A stretch of 64,000 nucleotides of DNA from Methylosinus sp. LW4 (GTDB lineage Bacteria > Pseudomonadota > Alphaproteobacteria > Rhizobiales > Beijerinckiaceae). A model generated the notes under the pieces. That model did no database searches. It worked only from the letters and a program-made list of their open reading frames with translations, and was not told where the DNA came from. Both the position numbers and the translations under genes were made by a program. The stretch's first letter is position 1. Each line of letters starts with the position of its first letter. The DNA lies in assembly GCF_000379125.1 (NCBI RefSeq), contig NZ_KB900626.1, positions 3,172,667 to 3,236,666 of the forward strand, written 5' to 3'. Shown piece after piece: positions 60,628 to 64,000 of this stretch.

Positions 60628-61974
60628 TCACGCCCCCGAGAGTCGCGCGACGGCCCGCGCATGGCCGATCAGCGGCAGCAGCAGCGACAGTTCCGGCCCA
60701 GTCTCCGCGCCTGTGAGCGCGACGCGCAATGGATGAAACAGCGCCTTGCCCTTGCGGCCGGCGCGCGCCTTCACCGCGCTGGTCCAGGCGGACCAGGTGG
60801 TCTCGTCCCAGGGCTCGGCGGGCAGCAGCGCTAGCGCCTCGGCCAAAAATTCCGCATCCTCGCGGATCGGCTCGATCTCGCCCTCGACGACGCGCCACCA
60901 GTCCAGCACATCGGCGAAGCGCGTCAAATTCCCCCGCACCGCGCGCCAGAAGGGCTCGGCCTTGAAGCCGACGATGTCATGCGCCTCCAAGCGCTCGCGC
61001 ACGTCGTCATATTCCAATATCGCCAGCGTGCGATGGGTGAGCGGGCCGAGATCGGCGGGATCGAAACGCGCGGCGTTGCGCGAGAGATGCGCGAGATCGA
61101 AAGATTTGGCGAGATCGCCGAGCGAGCGCACCGCATGGACGCTGTCCGACGAGCCGGTGAGCACGGCCAGCGCCGCCACGGCGAGGGCCTCATAACCCTC
61201 CTCACGCAGCGAGGCGATGGCGAGCGAGCCGGTGCGCTTGGAGAGCGCCTCGCCCGCGCCGCCGACGAGAAGATTGTGATGCGCGAAGACCGGATGCGCA
61301 TGCTCCGGCGCCAGCGCCTGGAACAGGCGAATCTGCACCGCCGTGTTGGTCACATGATCCTCGCCGCGAATCACATGCGTAATCGCGAGCTCTATGTCGT
61401 CCACCACGGAAGGGAGCGTGTAGAGAAAGCTGCCGTCCTCGCGCAGCAGCACCGGATCGGACAGTGTGGCGCAATCGATGGCGCAATCGCCGCGCACGAG
61501 ATCGCGCCATTCCACGACGCCCGCCGGCAGCTTGAAACGCCAATGCGGCTTGCGTCCCTCCGCCGCGAGCCGCGCGCGCTCCTCGGCCGAAAGCTTCAGC
61601 GCGGCGCGGTCATAGACGGGCGGCAGGCCGCGCGCCTGCTGCAATTTGCGGCGCTTCTCCAATTCCTCCGGCGTCTCGTAGCAGGGATAGAGCAGGCCCG
61701 CCGCCTCGAGACGCGCCGCCGCCGCCTCATAATGTGCGACGCGCTGCGACTGCCGCACCACCACATCCGGCCGCACGCCGAGCCAGGCGAGATCGACCTC
61801 GATCGCCTGCGCGAACTCCTCGCTCGAGCGGGCCAGATCGGTGTCATCGAATCGCAGCACGAATCTTCCATGGTGGGAGAGGGCGTACAAATAGTTCAGC
61901 AGGGCCGGACGCGCATTGCCGATATGGATGCGGCCGGTCGGCGAGGGCGCGAAGCGAACGATCGGAGTGGTCAT
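60628..61974 (-). CDS. gltX: Glutamate--tRNA ligase
   Basis: 448 aa. The class I signature 1 is in [20 protein letters not shown] (HIGN form), and the second is [20 protein letters not shown] (LSKR, in place of KMSKS). Alphaproteobacteria usually have two gltX genes, and this shorter form could be the one that also charges tRNA-Gln. The ATG at 61974 gives [14 protein letters not shown]; the longer in-frame N-terminus is not family-like. Single gene, with a 206-bp upstream gap lacking other features. Confidence 0.95.
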   Translation of the reverse strand: MTTPIVRFAPSPTGRIHIGNARPALLNYLYALSHHGRFVLRFDDTDLARSSEEFAQAIEVDLAWLGVRPDVVVRQSQRVAHYEAAAARLEAAGLLYPCYETPEELEKRRKLQQARGLPPVYDRAALKLSAEERARLAAEGRKPHWRFKLPAGVVEWRDLVRGDCAIDCATLSDPVLLREDGSFLYTLPSVVDDIELAITHVIRGEDHVTNTAVQIRLFQALAPEHAHPVFAHHNLLVGGAGEALSKRTGSLAIASLREEGYEALAVAALAVLTGSSDSVHAVRSLGDLAKSFDLAHLSRNAARFDPADLGPLTHRTLAILEYDDVRERLEAHDIVGFKAEPFWRAVRGNLTRFADVLDWWRVVEGEIEPIREDAEFLAEALALLPAEPWDETTWSAWTSAVKARAGRKGKALFHPLRVALTGAETGPELSLLLPLIGHARAVARLSGA

Positions 61975-62180
61975 GAGCAAACTTCGGCAGGAGGTGAATG
62001 CGAGGGCCGCGCGACGCGACAAGATTCTCGCGCCGCCACCCTTTTGCCAAGAGCTGAGCTCCTTGTCAGGCGGAATATCGGTCTGGCCCGCTCCGGGATT
62101 GCGCAGCCGTCGCCGCCCGCTGGCGCAGGCGCAGGCCGCCGCCCGTCTCGAATCCCGAAAGTGACAGGCAGGGAACACGC

Positions 62181-63317
62181 ATGATCATGGCCTATGTGTG
62201 CGCCGCCTTTTGCGCGACGCTGCTCTCGCTCAACCTCGCCAGCATCGCCATCGCCGCCTTTCGCTGCAAAGCCCGCCCCCGCACTCTGCCCGTCCCGGCC
62301 CATGCGCCGCCGGTGAGCATCGTTCGGCCGCTGCGCGGGCTGGAGACTTTCAGCGAGGAGACGATCGGCTCCACCTTCGCGCTCGACTATCCGAGCTATG
62401 AGGCGCTGTTCTGCGTGCAATGCGCCAATGATCCGGTGATTCCGCTGGTCGAGCGGCTCATCGCCGCGCATCCGCATATTTCCGCCCGGCTGCTCGTCGG
62501 CGACGATTATGTGAGCGTCAATCCCAAGCTCAACAATTGCGTGAAGGGCTGGGACGCCGCGCGCCATTCCTGGGTCGTGCTCGCCGACTCCAACGCTCTG
62601 CTGCCGCCGGACTATGTTCAGACCATGCTCGCCGCCTTCCGCGACGATACGGCGCTCTCCATCTCCATGCCGATCGGCTCTCGCCCCAAGGGCTTTTGGG
62701 CGGAGGTGGAATGCGCCTTCCTCAACACCTTCCAGGCGCGCTGGCAATATGGCGCGGAGGCGGTCGGCATCGGCTTCGCGCAGGGCAAGAATATGATGTG
62801 GCGCCGCGAGGTGCTGGAACGCGCCGGCGGCATTCGCGCTCTCGGCGCCGAGATCGCCGAGGACGCCGCCTCCACCAAGATCATCCGCGCGCAAAAGATG
62901 AAGGTGCGGCTCGTCGACATGCCCTTCGAGCAGCCGCTCGGCCATCGCACGGCGCATGAGGTCTACTCCCGCCATGTGCGCTGGGCGCGTCTGCGCCGCG
63001 TCACCTTCCCCGCCTATTTCGCGCCGGAATTCATGAATGGCAGCTTCATGCCCGTGGTGACGGGCGCTTACGCCGCGCATCTGCTCGACGCCAATGTGGC
63101 GCTGACCGCGGGCGCGATCCTCGCCGGCCTCTACGGCGCGGAATGCCTCCTCGCCCGCGTCGCCGGCTGGCGGCTCTCCCGGCTGACCCCGCTGGCGCTG
63201 CTGACGCGCGACATTCTGCTGCCGGTGATGTTCGTGGACGCCTGCCTCTTCGACGATTTCGTCTGGCACGGCAACGCCATGACCGTCCGCGAGCAGGAAG
63301 AGCAGACGACCGGCTGA
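62181..63317 (+). CDS. GT21/ceramide-glucosyltransferase-like glycosyltransferase (HpnI-like possible)
   Basis: 378 aa. An N-terminal membrane helix ([20 protein letters not shown]) precedes the GT-A domain: [56 protein letters not shown] (D-x-N form of the D2 motif), [15 protein letters not shown] (D3) and [11 protein letters not shown] (the R-x-x-R-W motif). Two to three further helices follow. In this group the closest functional types are bacterial ceramide glucosyltransferase and the hopanoid glycosyltransferase HpnI; the neighbourhood does not decide. AGGGA lies 6 nt before the ATG at 62181. Confidence 0.87.
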   Translation: MIMAYVCAAFCATLLSLNLASIAIAAFRCKARPRTLPVPAHAPPVSIVRPLRGLETFSEETIGSTFALDYPSYEALFCVQCANDPVIPLVERLIAAHPHISARLLVGDDYVSVNPKLNNCVKGWDAARHSWVVLADSNALLPPDYVQTMLAAFRDDTALSISMPIGSRPKGFWAEVECAFLNTFQARWQYGAEAVGIGFAQGKNMMWRREVLERAGGIRALGAEIAEDAASTKIIRAQKMKVRLVDMPFEQPLGHRTAHEVYSRHVRWARLRRVTFPAYFAPEFMNGSFMPVVTGAYAAHLLDANVALTAGAILAGLYGAECLLARVAGWRLSRLTPLALLTRDILLPVMFVDACLFDDFVWHGNAMTVREQEEQTTG

Positions 63318-63360
63318 ACGAATTCTCCCGAGGTCCCCCTCGAAACGACCTGCGAAAACG

Positions 63361-63388
63361 AAAGGGGCGCCTCGCGGCGCCCCTTTTT
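63361..63388. terminator. Bidirectional rho-independent terminator
   Basis: GGGGCGCC-TCGC-GGCGCCCC stem (63364-63371/63376-63383) with TTTTT on the plus side and a TTTCGTTTT-like tail on the minus side. It separates the convergent glycosyltransferase and hsp20 genes. Confidence 0.88.
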
Positions 63389-63828
63389 CATTTGGCCGGC
63401 TCCTCCGGCGTCGCTATGTCGATCTTGCGGATGACGCGCTCCGGCTCCGGCCGCACCAGATCGATCGACAAGAGCCCGTTGACGAGATCGGCGCCCAGCA
63501 CCTGCATCCCCTCGGCCAGCAGAAAGGCGCGCTGGAACTGTCGCGCGGCGATGCCGCGATGCAGGAATTGCCGCTCGCGATCGTCCACCTGCTTGCCGCG
63601 AATGACGAGCTGGCTCTCCTCGAGCGAAATCTCCAGCTGATCGCGCGTGAAGCCGGCGACCGCCAGGGTCAGCCGCAGCCGATCGGGACAAGAATCGGCA
63701 CCCGGCAGCCTCTCGATATTATAGGGCGGATAACCATCGGAGCCCGAGCGTGTGACGCGATCCAGCGCGCGTTCAATCTCGTCGAACCCCAGGAGGAAGG
63801 GGGAATTCAGCGTCGGCAGTCGTGCCAT
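63388..63828 (-). CDS. Small heat shock protein, Hsp20/alpha-crystallin family
   Basis: 146 aa. N-terminal arm MARLPTLNSPFLLGFDEIER, then YPPYNIERLPGAD, and the alpha-crystallin domain: RLRLTLAVAGFTRDQLEISL, QLVIRGKQVDDRERQFLHRG, IAARQFQRAFLLAEGMQVLG, ADLVNGLLSIDLVRP. The C-terminal anchoring motif appears as RKIDI. ATP-independent holdase for unfolded proteins. ATG at 63828 begins the family domain. A promoter resembling the RpoH type lies about 70 bp upstream. Confidence 0.93.
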   Translation of the reverse strand: MARLPTLNSPFLLGFDEIERALDRVTRSGSDGYPPYNIERLPGADSCPDRLRLTLAVAGFTRDQLEISLEESQLVIRGKQVDDRERQFLHRGIAARQFQRAFLLAEGMQVLGADLVNGLLSIDLVRPEPERVIRKIDIATPEEPAK

Positions 63829-63895
63829 TACGAAGCCCTCGCGGCGCTTCTCGTGCGAAAAATCTGCGAGGCCCGGCGGCGGCGCCTCGAGGCCG

Positions 63896-63925
63896 TATAT
63901 GGAGCCGAAGCTCGACACGATCAAG
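63896..63925 (-). promoter_or_regulatory. Candidate RpoH (sigma-32-type) promoter of hsp20
   Basis: On the minus strand CTTGAT (63920-63925), a 17-nt spacer and CCATAT (63897-63902) resemble alphaproteobacterial RpoH promoters (CTTG, 17, C-rich -10 ending in TAT). The position, about 70 bp before the hsp20 ATG, is right for heat-shock control. Confidence 0.5.
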
Positions 63926-64000
63926 CGGGGCGGCGGGGGTGAAGGAAACGAACGCCGAAGACGCTCGGCCCCCTCGAGATTATTCGGGGTCGGGATAGCC

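Noticed and set aside
61975..62180. N-terminal extension of gltX to 62178
   Set aside because: The Cys/Arg-rich extension has no counterpart in glutamyl-tRNA synthetases, which begin close to the RFAPSPTG motif.

Overview
The window is a GC-rich chromosomal segment of an alphaproteobacterium, most likely of the order Hyphomicrobiales (Rhizobiales). Three things point there: a 2598-residue coiled-coil membrane protein that looks like the Rhizobiales growth-pole-ring (GPR) type, a CtrA-like site upstream of it, and short intergenic palindromes of Rhizobiales type. The family mix would suit a Methylosinus/Methylocystis-like methylotroph, but nothing in the window proves methylotrophy. There is no phage, integrase or transposase; the region reads as core chromosome peppered with REP-like palindromes.

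Layout. 0.1-4.1 kb: M48 protease divergent from mutS. 4.1-8.1 kb: two small proteins (one a truncated TonB-receptor plug), an acyl-CoA dehydrogenase/crotonase pair and an unknown gene. 8.2-16.7 kb: SOS peptidase, exported peptidoglycan-binding protein, Pit phosphate transporter, UDP-glucose dehydrogenase, malic enzyme, LemA. 16.9-18.0 kb: a VapBC45-like toxin-antitoxin pair. 18.2-20.6 kb: def-fmt-truA, in which a REP-like element has become the 5' coding part of truA. 20.7-30.8 kb: small proteins, FemAB-like protein, FmdB-like protein, a ribbon-helix-helix/VOC pair, prmA, GNAT, aminopeptidase P, NAD kinase, a DUF2336 protein and a degenerate citrate-lyase-like protein. 31-35.7 kb: a YfhO-type membrane protein with a secreted partner, and a porin. 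36-44.5 kb: the giant coiled-coil protein, divergent from an Hpt protein. 44.5-48.3 kb: envelope-sugar type genes (SGNH hydrolase, methyltransferase), tRNA-Leu(GAG) and an Ntn amidohydrolase. 48.5-55.9 kb: L,D-transpeptidase, fabI, an ECF sigma/anti-sigma pair, a fused acyltransferase-3/GH16 protein and two small envelope proteins. 56-64 kb: GSCFA and WcbI-like polysaccharide genes, MOSC protein, glutaredoxin-like protein, a cysteine-rich MarR regulator, gltX, a GT21-type glycosyltransferase and hsp20.

Common threads. Many genes concern the cell envelope: peptidoglycan cross-linking, polar growth, exopolysaccharide decoration and cleavage, and glycolipid synthesis. Translation genes (def, fmt, truA, prmA, gltX, tRNA-Leu) are scattered through the window. 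The observations most worth following are the exactly phased 33- and 66-residue repeats in the giant protein, the AT3-GH16 fusion, the repeat-derived truA N-terminus, the active-site-less CitE-like protein, and two regulator genes that appear to have leaderless promoters overlapping their operators.
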